From contig NZ_JAPTYD010000014.1 of assembly GCF_026913015.1 (NCBI RefSeq), forward strand, positions 1-64,000: 64,000 nucleotides of DNA, given 5' to 3'. Numbering within the stretch: the stretch's first letter is position 1; each line of letters starts with the position of its first letter. A program made the position numbers and the translations under genes. The notes beneath the pieces are model-generated. The model did no database searches. It saw only the letters and a list, made by a program, of their open reading frames with translations, and had not been told where the DNA came from. Below are positions 9,368-16,362 of this stretch, in pieces. The stretch comes from Paracoccus benzoatiresistens. GTDB taxonomy: Bacteria; Pseudomonadota; Alphaproteobacteria; Rhodobacterales; Rhodobacteraceae.

Positions 9368-10026
9368 CCGTCGACCACGACGACGAGGATGACCCGGCCG
9401 AGCGCAAGATGCGCTTTCTGTTCCAGTTGCGGTCGCGCGGCGTGACCGATCCCCGCGTGCTGGCGGTGATGGAAAAGATCGACCGTGGCCTTTTCGTGCG
9501 TGGCCAGTTCGCCGATCGCGCCTACGAGGACACGCCGCTGCCGATCCCCTGCGGGCAGACGATCAGCCAGCCCTCGGTCGTGGGACTGATGACGCAATCG
9601 CTGAACCCCGGCCCGCGTGACACCGTGCTGGAGATCGGGACGGGCTCGGGCTATCAGGCGGCGATCCTGTCGGGGCTGTGCCGCCGGGTCTATACCGTGG
9701 ACCGCCACCGCCGCCTTGTGAAGGAGGCCGAGGCGATCTTCCGCCACCTGGGCCTGTCGAACATCACCGCGCAGGTCGCCGACGGATCGCGCGGCCTGCC
9801 CGACCAGGCGCCCTTTGATCGCATCCTTGTCACCGCCGCGGCAGAGGATCCGCCTGGGCCCTTGTTGGCACAGCTAAAAATCGGCGGTATCATGGTCGTG
9901 CCGGTGGGACAGTCCGACGCGGTCCAAACCCTGATCCGCGTCACCCGGACCGAGACCGGCTTTGATTATGACGAGTTGCGTCAGGTGCGATTTGTTCCGC
10001 TGGTCGAAGGGTTAGGACAACAATGA
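9364..10026 (+). CDS. pcm: Protein-L-isoaspartate O-methyltransferase
   Basis: A 220-residue SAM-dependent methyltransferase that marks isoaspartyl residues in aged proteins for repair. The SAM-binding motif [15 protein letters not shown] lies at about residues 79-93 and the acidic post-motif [10 protein letters not shown] follows. The conserved [18 protein letters not shown] block (about 58-75) is characteristic of the PCMT family. It overlaps surE by four bases and is followed 38 bases later by the LysM lipoprotein gene, so the three probably form one operon. Confidence 0.96.
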   Translation: MTVDHDDEDDPAERKMRFLFQLRSRGVTDPRVLAVMEKIDRGLFVRGQFADRAYEDTPLPIPCGQTISQPSVVGLMTQSLNPGPRDTVLEIGTGSGYQAAILSGLCRRVYTVDRHRRLVKEAEAIFRHLGLSNITAQVADGSRGLPDQAPFDRILVTAAAEDPPGPLLAQLKIGGIMVVPVGQSDAVQTLIRVTRTETGFDYDELRQVRFVPLVEGLGQQ

Positions 10027-10064
10027 CCCCGAGCCGCGGCGTGGCAGGTTAGGACAACGGGAAG

Positions 10065-11204
10065 ATGAGCAGGATTTTCAGACTGACCGCCAGCGCCGGG
10101 GCGGCCGCATTTCTTTTGGCATCTTGCGGGGCGACCGGCCTTGACCCCGACCTGCGCGGCTGGATGCCTGGCGCGCTGAACACGGCGGATGCCGCAGCCC
10201 GCGCCGCACCCCGCCCCCAGCCCGATAGCCGCGGCATCATCAATTTTCCGAACTATCAGGTCGTCGTCGCGCAAAGCGGCGATACCCCGGCAACCATCGC
10301 CAACCGACTTGGCCTCAACGCCGCGCGGCTGGCGCAGCACAATGCCCTGCCCGCCAGCGCGCCTCTTGCGGCCGGGCAAGTCCTGGTGCTGCCGCAGCGG
10401 GTTGGCGGCACGGCGGGGACCGGCGGGGCCACGGGGGGCGCGGTCACCGATCCCTTTGCCGGCCAACCCGCCCGCAACCGCGGCACTGCTACCCCGACAC
10501 CAGCGGCAAGCCCGGCGCCCGCGACATCCGCCAGCCCCGCGCAGCACACCGTTGTGGCGGGCGAGACCGCCTGGTCCGTCGCCCGGAAATACAATGTCAG
10601 CGTACAGGATCTGGCGGTTTGGAACGGGCTGCCCGTCAGCATGACGCTGCGCGTGGGCCAGCGGCTGGTGATTCCGGTCGCGGGGCAAAAGGCGCCTGAC
10701 GTCGCCGCCGTGACGACCCTTCCCGGCAGCGGCAGCCCAACCCCGCGCCCCCCCTCAGCCGCCGAGCCCCTGCCGTCCGAGAAAACGACGCCCGCCGCCG
10801 AACCCGGCCCCAAGGCGCCCACGACCGACCTTGGTGCGACCCGAACCGCGGCATCGTCGGCAGGGCGCTTCCAGATGCCGGTGTCCGGGTCGATCATCCG
10901 CGTCTATGAAAAGGGCAAGAACGACGGCATCGACATCTCGGCCACCGCGGGGACCGCCGTGAAGGCGGCAGGCAGGGGCACCGTGGCTGCGGTCACCAAG
11001 GATACTGCGGGGGCCCCCATCGTGGTTGTCCGGCACGACGGCAACCTCATGACGGTCTATACCGGCCTTGACGGGCTTGACGTGGCCAAGGGGGACAGCG
11101 TTTCGGCCGGACAGTCGATCGGCAAGGCCGGCCGGGGCGGCTTTGTCCATTTCGAGGTGCGACAGGGCTTCGACAGCGTCGATCCCGAGAAGTACATCAA
11201 CTAG
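10065..11204 (+). CDS. nlpD: LysM/LytM lipoprotein, NlpD-like, with degenerate peptidase site
   Basis: A 379-residue lipoprotein: signal peptide ending in lipobox LASC with Cys21, two LysM peptidoglycan-binding domains (about residues 64-110 and 160-205), a Pro/Ala-rich linker, and a C-terminal M23/LytM domain (about 270-379). The zinc ligands are not conserved: the first His is replaced in KGKNDGIDIS and the final HxH is reduced to FVHFEVR. This matches NlpD/EnvC amidase activators rather than active endopeptidases. Position after surE-pcm supports the NlpD name. It likely acts at the outer-membrane/peptidoglycan interface during division. Confidence 0.88.
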   Translation: MSRIFRLTASAGAAAFLLASCGATGLDPDLRGWMPGALNTADAAARAAPRPQPDSRGIINFPNYQVVVAQSGDTPATIANRLGLNAARLAQHNALPASAPLAAGQVLVLPQRVGGTAGTGGATGGAVTDPFAGQPARNRGTATPTPAASPAPATSASPAQHTVVAGETAWSVARKYNVSVQDLAVWNGLPVSMTLRVGQRLVIPVAGQKAPDVAAVTTLPGSGSPTPRPPSAAEPLPSEKTTPAAEPGPKAPTTDLGATRTAASSAGRFQMPVSGSIIRVYEKGKNDGIDISATAGTAVKAAGRGTVAAVTKDTAGAPIVVVRHDGNLMTVYTGLDGLDVAKGDSVSAGQSIGKAGRGGFVHFEVRQGFDSVDPEKYIN

Positions 11205-11210
11205 GCGAAC

Positions 11211-11235
11211 GGAACGCCTGTCCTGATCGGACGTT
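11211..11235 (+). promoter_or_regulatory. EcfG-type promoter pattern upstream of the PRC-barrel gene
   Basis: GGAAC at 11211-11215 and GTT at 11233-11235 are separated by exactly 17 bases, with C just before GTT. This equals the GGAAC-N16/17-cGTT element recognised by the alphaproteobacterial general-stress sigma factor EcfG. The spacing would put the start of transcription about 25 bases before the ATG at 11269, which has a GGGAGGA site. Confidence 0.55.
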
Positions 11236-11268
11236 GACCTGCGATAACCAAGCCAAGGGAGGACAGGC

Positions 11269-11565
11269 ATGGACCATTCCGAACATCCCCGGCTTCTGCC
11301 GGACGAACTAACCGACGCGGTCCTGACCGGTGCGACGATCTATGGACCGGGTGACGAAACCGTGGGCACGGTGTCCCATGTGCATGGATCGGGCAGCAGC
11401 GCGCAGGTCGTGATCGACGTGGGGGGGTTCCTGGGGATCGGGTCAAAGCCGGTTCTGGTGCCGGTATCAGACCTTGATCTGATGCGGGACGGTGACGGCA
11501 TCGTTCATGGCGTATCCCGCTGGTCCAAGGAGGACCTGAAGGCCCTGCCCGCGCATACCGACTGA
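11269..11565 (+). CDS. PRC-barrel domain protein
   Basis: A 98-residue protein that is essentially one PRC-barrel domain. The pattern LTGATIYGPGDETVGTVSHV, then a VVIDVGGFLGIG strand pair and a KPVLVPVSDL strand, is typical of this small beta-barrel. The domain occurs in photosynthetic reaction centre H subunits and in RimM, and as stand-alone stress-associated proteins in Alphaproteobacteria. No signal peptide or membrane segment is present, so it is probably cytoplasmic. The EcfG-like promoter just upstream suggests general-stress control. Its molecular role is unknown. Confidence 0.85.
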   Translation: MDHSEHPRLLPDELTDAVLTGATIYGPGDETVGTVSHVHGSGSSAQVVIDVGGFLGIGSKPVLVPVSDLDLMRDGDGIVHGVSRWSKEDLKALPAHTD

Positions 11566-12024
11566 CCGGGCAGCGCCGACTTCGGGCTGAGGCCGGCCAT
11601 TGAGAAGCTGGCGAGTTGATCCAGATCGAACCTCGAAGCATCACTGGTTCGAGGCTTACGGTTCTGCCTGCACCCTGCCGGGTTCGTCAACGACGCCACC
11701 GGCAGCCTGATGCCTTCGCATGCGGCGGTTCAGACTATCACTTTGCAGGCGGTTGGCCGGATTTCCGCCGCACGGTTTTTCACTGCCTGCTCCGTCCTTG
11801 GCACGGATCAGCGCGTCCACCATGCCGACCTCACCGGGAACAGGCCTGAGCGTGGTCCGCACAATCCCCGCCGCGCTGGCCGATATATCTACCCTGCACG
11901 GAGACGGACACTCCACCCGTCAAGAACAGCGAGGGCCAGAGTTTGTTGCCGTTCCGGAACTTTTCCCGTGGCTGGTGCTTTCCTGATCAGGGCGCGCACT
12001 TGGGCGTGCAGAAAGGATGATCTG
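11566..12024 (+). other. 459-base gene-poor stretch
   Basis: No convincing coding sequence is seen between the PRC-barrel gene and the small lipoprotein. Short open frames exist on both strands but their translations are Arg/Ser/Pro-rich with no domain. The right end holds the promoter region of the lipoprotein, including a GGAAC element at 11956. It could contain an eroded gene, but nothing can be named. Confidence 0.6.
11956..11980 (+). promoter_or_regulatory. Weak EcfG-like promoter candidate for the small lipoprotein
   Basis: GGAAC at 11956-11960 is followed after 17 bases by CTT at 11978-11980, one mismatch from the GTT of the EcfG -10 element. It lies 45 bases before the ATG at 12025. 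Alone it would not be significant; it gains weight only because two neighbouring units have perfect matches. Confidence 0.25.
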
Positions 12025-12192
12025 ATGCGATTGTTGACTGCAAGCCTTTTCGGCTCAATGATTTTTGCCTTGGCCGCCTGCGGCAACACCCCGACCGAGC
12101 GCGCCGCGACCGGCGGCTTAGGGGGTGCCGTGATCGCCGGGCCTGCGGGCGCCGTCGTGGGAGGCACGGTCGGCGCGGCGACTGCCCCCTGA
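12025..12192 (+). CDS. Small glycine-zipper lipoprotein
   Basis: A 55-residue precursor with a hydrophobic signal, lipobox LAAC (Cys at about residue 19), and a mature part of about 37 residues dominated by a Gly/Ala zipper (GGLGGAVIAGPAGAVVGGTVG). Such small glycine-zipper lipoproteins associate with the outer membrane and are often stress-induced. The ATG at 12025 has GAAAGGAT upstream. A strong terminator follows 26 bases after the stop, so it is a single-gene unit. Function is unknown. Confidence 0.75.
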   Translation: MRLLTASLFGSMIFALAACGNTPTERAATGGLGGAVIAGPAGAVVGGTVGAATAP

Positions 12193-12218
12193 TCAATTCG
12201 ATCCAGTTGTATCATGAT

Positions 12219-12246
12219 ACGGCCGCGCGACCTGCGCGGCCGTTTT
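12219..12246 (+). terminator. Rho-independent terminator after the small lipoprotein
   Basis: A 10-bp perfect stem (12219-12228 with 12234-12243), 5-base loop, and TTTT tail at 12243-12246. Confidence 0.9.
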
Positions 12247-12312
12247 CTGTTGGCCTTGCGGGCCAATCCTGCTTCCCCTACATCTGGATGGCAAAGGCGG
12301 AAGGACAGCCAC

Positions 12313-12552
12313 ATGCCCATGGAAGCTCATGACATCGAAGCCCTCATTCGCGCGGCGTTTCCGAACGCGCAGATCACCATCACGGACCTGGCCGGTGACG
12401 GTAATCATTATGCGGCCGAGGTGATCGACGAGAGCTTCCGGGGGCAGAACCGAGTCCAGCAGCAGCGCGCCGTCTATGCCGCGCTCCAGGACAAGATGGC
12501 CGGGAAGTCGGGTGCCCTGCACGCCCTTGCCTTGACCACCAAGGCCCCCTGA
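12313..12552 (+). CDS. BolA/IbaG family iron-metabolism protein
   Basis: A 79-residue BolA-fold protein starting MPMEAHDIEALIRAAFPNAQ, with the DGNHYAAEVIDESFRGQNRVQQQR region that carries the conserved His used for [2Fe-2S] binding with a monothiol glutaredoxin. A second ATG two codons in is possible; AAGGAC precedes the first. It is followed 48 bases later by the CGFS glutaredoxin, its expected partner. Together they would carry or sense Fe-S clusters in the cytoplasm. Confidence 0.9.
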   Translation: MPMEAHDIEALIRAAFPNAQITITDLAGDGNHYAAEVIDESFRGQNRVQQQRAVYAALQDKMAGKSGALHALALTTKAP

Positions 12553-12600
12553 CTGAGGACCCAGCCCCTTGGCCAGACCATCAGAAACAGGATGACAAAA

Positions 12601-12963
12601 ATGACAGAAGTGACAGACAAAATTCAGGGACTCGTGGATGCGGCAGATGTCGTTCTGTTCATGAAAGGCACCAGGGAGATGCCGCAATGTGGCTTTTCCA
12701 GCCGCGTTGCCGGTGTTCTGAACTACATGGGCGTGGATTACCGCGACGTGAATGTGCTGGCTGACGACGATATCCGCCAAGGCATCAAGGACTTCTCGGA
12801 CTGGCCGACCATTCCCCAGCTCTACGTCAAGGGCGAGTTCGTGGGCGGCTGCGATATCGTGACCGAGATGACCCTGTCCGGAGAGTTGGATCAGTTGTTC
12901 GACCAGAAAGGCGTCGGCTATGACAAAGCGGCGGCGGACAAGATCCGCGAAGCCAACGCGTAA
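12601..12963 (+). CDS. grxD: Monothiol glutaredoxin Grx4 (CGFS type)
   Basis: A 120-residue Grx4-family protein with the PQCGFSSRV active site and the [19 protein letters not shown] glutathione-binding region. In the family it carries a [2Fe-2S] cluster shared with glutathione or BolA and delivers it to targets. An in-frame ATG at 12592 is possible, but AGGA eight bases before 12601 favours the shorter form. It pairs with the BolA gene and ends at a shared bidirectional terminator. Confidence 0.95.
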   Translation: MTEVTDKIQGLVDAADVVLFMKGTREMPQCGFSSRVAGVLNYMGVDYRDVNVLADDDIRQGIKDFSDWPTIPQLYVKGEFVGGCDIVTEMTLSGELDQLFDQKGVGYDKAAADKIREANA

Positions 12964-12983
12964 TCGGATGTGAATCAACGAAA

Positions 12984-13010
12984 ACGGGCCGCGATCTGCG
13001 GCCCGTTTTT
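12984..13010 (+). terminator. Bidirectional terminator between grxD and the holin-like gene
   Basis: A 9-bp perfect GC-rich stem (12984-12992 with 12998-13006), 5-base loop, T run 13006-13010 on the plus strand, and A run before it giving a T run on the minus strand. It serves two convergent genes. Confidence 0.92.
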
Positions 13011-13011
13011 C

Positions 13012-13665
13012 TTAGAGGATGTCGTCCTGATATTCATCCGGATCCCGTCCCTCTCGCAACTTCGCGGCGAGTGTCATGCCGACGGCGAAGGCCCCCAGGA
13101 TCTTGGCAATGCTTGCTGCATTGCTGCTGTTGGCCCGCGACAGGGTATCGGTCGCGCTCTCGTACCTGGACCGGACAGTCTCGATGTTGGTCGACGTCAG
13201 GCCCACCGACTCAGCGGCATGGCGGGCGACGCCATAGACCCGACGCTCGGTATCGTCTGCCAGCTTGTTGGCGCGGTAGGTTGCGTCGTCCATCAATGAC
13301 GCGACCTTGTTTCCGGCGATGTCCACGACACGCTCAGCCTCGGCCCTTGCCCTTTCGATCGCCGCATCCTTGGCCAGCGTGACCCGGGCTTCGACTTCCT
13401 TGCGCAGGTCCTCTTTCGTGGGCATCTCGTGCTTGGGCTTCTTGGACACCAGCCACAGGACAACCGCGGCCAGGACAAAGATGCCGCCTACGACAAGCGA
13501 TGCCAAGGCAGGACCCCAGCCCAGGTTATGAGCCAGGAAGGACCAGAATGCCGCGATCAGGAAACCCGCGGCGACCACCAGGATGACCCCGGCAGCCGCC
13601 TTCATCGCCGACCGGCGCGCCGTATCCTTGAGAGCAAGTTGAAGGCGCTGCGCATAGTCGAACAT
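13012..13665 (-). CDS. Phage-holin-III-like (DUF1469-type) membrane protein
   Basis: A 217-residue protein with two adjacent transmembrane segments (about residues 20-42 and 50-72), as in the chromosomal holin-superfamily-III/YqjE-like proteins, followed by a long charged helical region (about 80-180) and a short hydrophobic stretch near the C-terminus. It is the second gene of a two-gene unit behind the DUF883-like gene (7 bases apart). That pairing recalls the E. coli yqjD-yqjE arrangement. Despite the family name there is no sign of a phage here. Probably an inner-membrane stress protein. Confidence 0.8.
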   Translation of the reverse strand: MFDYAQRLQLALKDTARRSAMKAAAGVILVVAAGFLIAAFWSFLAHNLGWGPALASLVVGGIFVLAAVVLWLVSKKPKHEMPTKEDLRKEVEARVTLAKDAAIERARAEAERVVDIAGNKVASLMDDATYRANKLADDTERRVYGVARHAAESVGLTSTNIETVRSRYESATDTLSRANSSNAASIAKILGAFAVGMTLAAKLREGRDPDEYQDDIL

Positions 13666-13672
13666 GGGGACC

Positions 13673-14110
13673 TCAGCGACGGGCCAGGATCAGGCCGACC
13701 AGGAAGCCCACGCCGGCTGCGATGCCAAGGGCTTGCGCGGGATTGCGCCGCACCATCTCCGACACTTCGTCGTAGCGGTCTCCGGCATAATGGGTCAGGT
13801 CCGACGCCCGCTGCTGGCCTTGCTGATACAGCCGCTCGGCCTCGGCCCGCGCGCGACCGGCATATTCGCTGCCAGCCTCGCGCGCGCGCTCCACATATTC
13901 CTGCGCGGTGTCGCGGGCGTTCTGCGCCATATCGGCGCCGCGGTCCTTGAGATTGTCGGCACTGGAACCGCCCGACATCTTGTCAGCGGCGTTGCGGGTG
14001 TCGCTTCCGCCCTTGCTGCTGCTGTCGCGCAGGTCATTCTTGCCCTGCGACCCGGTGGCGGTGGTGTCCTTCTTCAGGTCGTCCGCAGTAGGATTGTTGG
14101 GTTGAGCCAT
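13673..14110 (-). CDS. DUF883/YqjD-like ribosome- or membrane-associated protein
   Basis: A 145-residue protein starting MAQPNNPTADDLKK, with a charged coiled region and a C-terminal RRNPAQALGIAAGVGFLVGLILARR tail split here by description only: basic-Pro start, one membrane helix, Arg-Arg end. This is the signature of ElaB/YqjD/DUF883 proteins, which in E. coli tether stationary-phase ribosomes to the inner membrane. The start at 14110 has GGAGGA upstream. An EcfG-type promoter lies 40-64 bases upstream, supporting stress control. Confidence 0.8.
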   Translation of the reverse strand: MAQPNNPTADDLKKDTTATGSQGKNDLRDSSSKGGSDTRNAADKMSGGSSADNLKDRGADMAQNARDTAQEYVERAREAGSEYAGRARAEAERLYQQGQQRASDLTHYAGDRYDEVSEMVRRNPAQALGIAAGVGFLVGLILARR

Positions 14111-14149
14111 CTTGAGGTCCTCCGGTGTGATTGTCACCATCAGGGTCTA

Positions 14150-14174
14150 AACCCCGTGAAAACTTCAAGGTTCC
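14150..14174 (-). promoter_or_regulatory. EcfG-type promoter pattern upstream of the DUF883-like gene
   Basis: On the minus strand GGAAC (14174-14170) is followed after exactly 17 bases by GTT (14152-14150). This fits the EcfG general-stress promoter pattern GGAAC-N16/17-GTT and lies 40 bases before the ATG at 14110. Confidence 0.55.
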
Positions 14175-14219
14175 GCGAATCAGCGGATTAATTGACAAGG
14201 CAATGGCTTAGGAGGTTGA

Positions 14220-14296
14220 TGGTACCGCCTCCCCGGCTCGAACGGGGGACCTCTAGATCCACAATCTAGCGCTCTAACCAACTGAGCTAAGGCGGC
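14220..14296 (-). tRNA. tRNA-His(GTG), without encoded G-1
   Basis: A 77-base tRNA including encoded CCA, with anticodon GTG in a TTGTGGA loop, intact D and T arms (TTCGAGC) and a 7-bp acceptor stem. The base before G1 is T, not the G-1 found in nearly all tRNA-His, the discriminator is A73, and G1 faces U72. This is the derived form reported for a large alphaproteobacterial clade. Confidence 0.97.
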
Positions 14297-14399
14297 ACGG
14301 ATGCGTTCTCTAACGCTGGTTGGTTCCCGTTGCAAGCCCGTCTTGCCGGGAATTTTCGCGCGCGATACAGAAAGCGATCACTGAACAAGGATAACGGTA

Positions 14400-14618
14400 A
14401 TGAGCATCAACAGCCAAAGCGAAATCGCGGCCAACCTGCAGGTCGGACCGACGGACCAGGGCATGGTGCGAATCTATCTTGAGGCCGAGGGTATCGACCT
14501 GCCGCTGGATTTCGACCCCGACGAGGCGACCGAGATCGCCGAGGAGTTGCTGGCGGCGGCAGAAGCCGCCCGCCAGATGGGGACTGCCGGCGGGAAGCCT
14601 AAAAAGCCGCGGCGCTGA
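14400..14618 (+). CDS. Small conserved acidic protein (DUF6324-like)
   Basis: A 72-residue protein starting MSINSQSEIAANLQVGPTDQ, with a short beta part (MVRIYLEAEGIDLPLDF), a DPDEATEIAEELLAAAEAAR helix and a basic GKPKKPRR tail. It resembles a small conserved hypothetical found in Rhodobacteraceae; the DUF6324 label is from memory and tentative. The ATG has AAGGATAA upstream. Its last 20 bases overlap the convergent mmcB gene. No function can be assigned. Confidence 0.7.
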   Translation: MSINSQSEIAANLQVGPTDQGMVRIYLEAEGIDLPLDFDPDEATEIAEELLAAAEAARQMGTAGGKPKKPRR

Positions 14619-15063
14619 AGGCCTCGGGATCGGTCAGGCCCTGCAGCCGCAGCGCCGAACAGCGGGCGAAGTCGCGCATGACCTTCGACCGTCGTGCCCC
14701 GGCGAGCTTCGTTTCGGGGGCCATCCGCTGGATCTCCGCACCATAGGCATCGGCGCAGATCAGGCCGGTGTCCGGCGGCAGCAGCTCGGACGGAAAATCG
14801 CAATCAACCGCCCAGAAGTAGCGGTCGCACCATTCGACATAACCCTGCCACTTCCGATCCCCCATGAAATCGGCGCGGCAGCTCTTGCATTCGATGATCC
14901 AGAATTCCCCCTTGGGGCCCATGCTGATGACATCGACGCGCAGGCCCCGGCTTGGCACGAATTCGGTCAGCACGGCGTGGTCCATGCTGCGCAACATGCG
15001 CGAAACACCGCGCGCCAGACGGTGGCCGGGCATGGCGGGAAGGGTCGGGTCAGGCTGGTTCAT
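14599..15063 (-). CDS. mmcB: MmcB family DNA repair protein
   Basis: A 154-residue protein with a PD-(D/E)xK nuclease-like core: VDVISMGPKGEFWIIECKSC supplies Asp, Glu and Lys in the expected spacing, followed by DFMGDRKWQGYVEWCDRYFW. This is the MmcB (formerly DUF1052) family, known in Caulobacter as an SOS-linked mitomycin-C tolerance factor. The start at 15063 begins the conserved MNQPDP; longer in-frame extension is Arg/Pro-rich and non-conserved. It converges on and overlaps the small upstream-coded gene by 20 bases. Confidence 0.88.
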   Translation of the reverse strand: MNQPDPTLPAMPGHRLARGVSRMLRSMDHAVLTEFVPSRGLRVDVISMGPKGEFWIIECKSCRADFMGDRKWQGYVEWCDRYFWAVDCDFPSELLPPDTGLICADAYGAEIQRMAPETKLAGARRSKVMRDFARCSALRLQGLTDPEAFSAAAF

Positions 15064-15185
15064 CGCCGCACCATAGAACGAAGGGGAAACATCCTCAAGC
15101 CGCTTGAAAGGCGCGGGCGATGTCCCTATCTGCTTGTTCAGGCGGGTTTCTGCTCTTCTCGCGTGCGGCCATTTTTCCACTGGCC

Positions 15186-15343
15186 TATAACTTTTCCGAG
15201 GGGGCTGGCTCTGGCGTGACCCTGGTCTCGTTACCCGGCGCCCACCTGGTAATCCAGGCTTTCGGGAAATCTCGCGCTGCCGCGGTTGCTGCGGTTCCCG
15301 CCACCACCTTGAACCGCCCTGCCCCCGCAGTGGCGGTTTCTTC
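15186..15343 (+). ncRNA. ssrS: Structured small RNA candidate, possibly 6S RNA
   Basis: A -10-like TATAAC (15186-15191) is followed by a sequence that folds on itself. GGGGGCTGG (15200-15208) pairs with CCTGCCCCC (15318-15326) with one mismatch to close the molecule. Inside, CCCG (15234-15237)/CGGG (15263-15266) encloses a hairpin CCTGG-TAAT-CCAGG (15245-15258). A final stem 15312-15318/15332-15338 with a T-rich tail would terminate it. The transcript would be about 140-150 bases. The GCGCCCACCTGG and ACCTTGAACC segments look like alphaproteobacterial 6S RNA as I remember it. No convincing -35 was found. The RNA is likely; the 6S identity is tentative. Confidence 0.55.
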
Positions 15344-15347
15344 ATGT

Positions 15348-15376
15348 GGAAAAGGGCGGCCTTGCGGGCCGCCCTT
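15348..15376 (-). terminator. Rho-independent terminator of the DUF481 gene
   Basis: A 10-bp perfect stem (15352-15361 with 15367-15376), 5-base loop, and on the minus strand a TTTTCC tail. It lies 30 bases after the DUF481 stop. Confidence 0.9.
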
Positions 15377-15405
15377 CCAGAGTGCTTCTGACCAGAGGGA
15401 GAAAA

Positions 15406-16362
15406 TCAGAAGCCGTAGACGACCGAAACACCCAGGGTGTTGTCCGTGCGGATCTGACGGTTCTCCTGGTATTCGGTGGTGTAGCTGATGCGGGTCGCCA
15501 GCGCGTCCGACATCTTGAAGTTGACGCCGAACTGGTTGGTGATCACGTCATCCGAGTCTTCCGACGACAGATAGTCGGTGTCGTTGGTGATGAAGACCAT
15601 GTCGTTGACGCGGTAGTACACGCGCGACGACACGATATAGCCGAGGCCGCTGTCGGACGAATCGACCGAGTCGTCACGGACATAGCTGCCGTCATCCAAT
15701 TGCCGGTAGCCGGATTTCTGCGCACCGGTCTGGGTGTAGCGATAGCCGATACCTGCCTGGACGCGCCATGCGGCGGTATCGGTGTTGATGATCCGATAAC
15801 CCGGACCAACGCCGATGAAGCCGTCGCGGGCGAAGTCGCTCAGCTTTTCTTCGATCTCCTCGACAGGCTGGCCCGGATAGTCGGGATCGTCGTTGGCCAG
15901 GCCATCGATGCTGAAGCGACCCAGAACAAAGGCATAGAAGCGGTCGTTGAAGTAGTAGGCGCCATCATAGATGGTCGACACTTCTTCCTGGTCCTTGTTG
16001 CCCTGATCATCCTCGCCGAATTCGATCAGCATGCCGACCGACTGCTGCCAGGGACCCTGGTTGCTGGACACGCGGCCAGCCAGCGAGAAGTCCTGGTTTT
16101 CGTCGTTGCCGGTGCTGCCCGCATAGGTCAGCGCAACCGAACCGAACAGACCTTCGCGGCGGTTGGGGTTGCCAAAGCGCGCATCGTCCGCGTCACGGTC
16201 GAAATCGTCCTGAACGGCATCCTCAACATCGGTGATCCGGTCGTTGATTTCCGACACACCCGTCGCATCGGCACCTGCCGCAATCTCGGTCTGGGCAAAG
16301 GCCGGGGCGGAAAGAGCGGCCATCAGCGCGGCGGTGCCGGTCAGCAGCGTAACTTTTTTCAT
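15406..16362 (-). CDS. DUF481 outer-membrane beta-barrel protein
   Basis: A 318-residue protein with a clear signal peptide (MKKVTLLTGTAALMAALSAPAFA), a short acidic helical segment, then a repeating pattern of alternating-residue strands rich in Tyr, Asp and Gly that ends in VVYGF with C-terminal Phe, as expected for an outer-membrane barrel. It fits the DUF481 (YdiY-like, salt-induced) family. AGGAAAAG precedes the ATG. It is a single-gene unit with a long upstream region (415 bases) and a strong terminator, consistent with an abundant regulated surface protein. Substrate or role is unknown. Confidence 0.85.
   Translation of the reverse strand: MKKVTLLTGTAALMAALSAPAFAQTEIAAGADATGVSEINDRITDVEDAVQDDFDRDADDARFGNPNRREGLFGSVALTYAGSTGNDENQDFSLAGRVSSNQGPWQQSVGMLIEFGEDDQGNKDQEEVSTIYDGAYYFNDRFYAFVLGRFSIDGLANDDPDYPGQPVEEIEEKLSDFARDGFIGVGPGYRIINTDTAAWRVQAGIGYRYTQTGAQKSGYRQLDDGSYVRDDSVDSSDSGLGYIVSSRVYYRVNDMVFITNDTDYLSSEDSDDVITNQFGVNFKMSDALATRISYTTEYQENRQIRTDNTLGVSVVYGF

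Noticed and set aside
11616..11986. Short open frames in the gap before the small lipoprotein
   Set aside because: Translations are Arg/Ser/Pro-rich in all frames with no ribosome-binding site, signal or domain.
13012..14110. Possible prophage remnant because of a holin-superfamily gene
   Set aside because: The holin-like family is a common chromosomal membrane protein paired with a DUF883 gene. No integrase, capsid, lysis or other phage gene is near.
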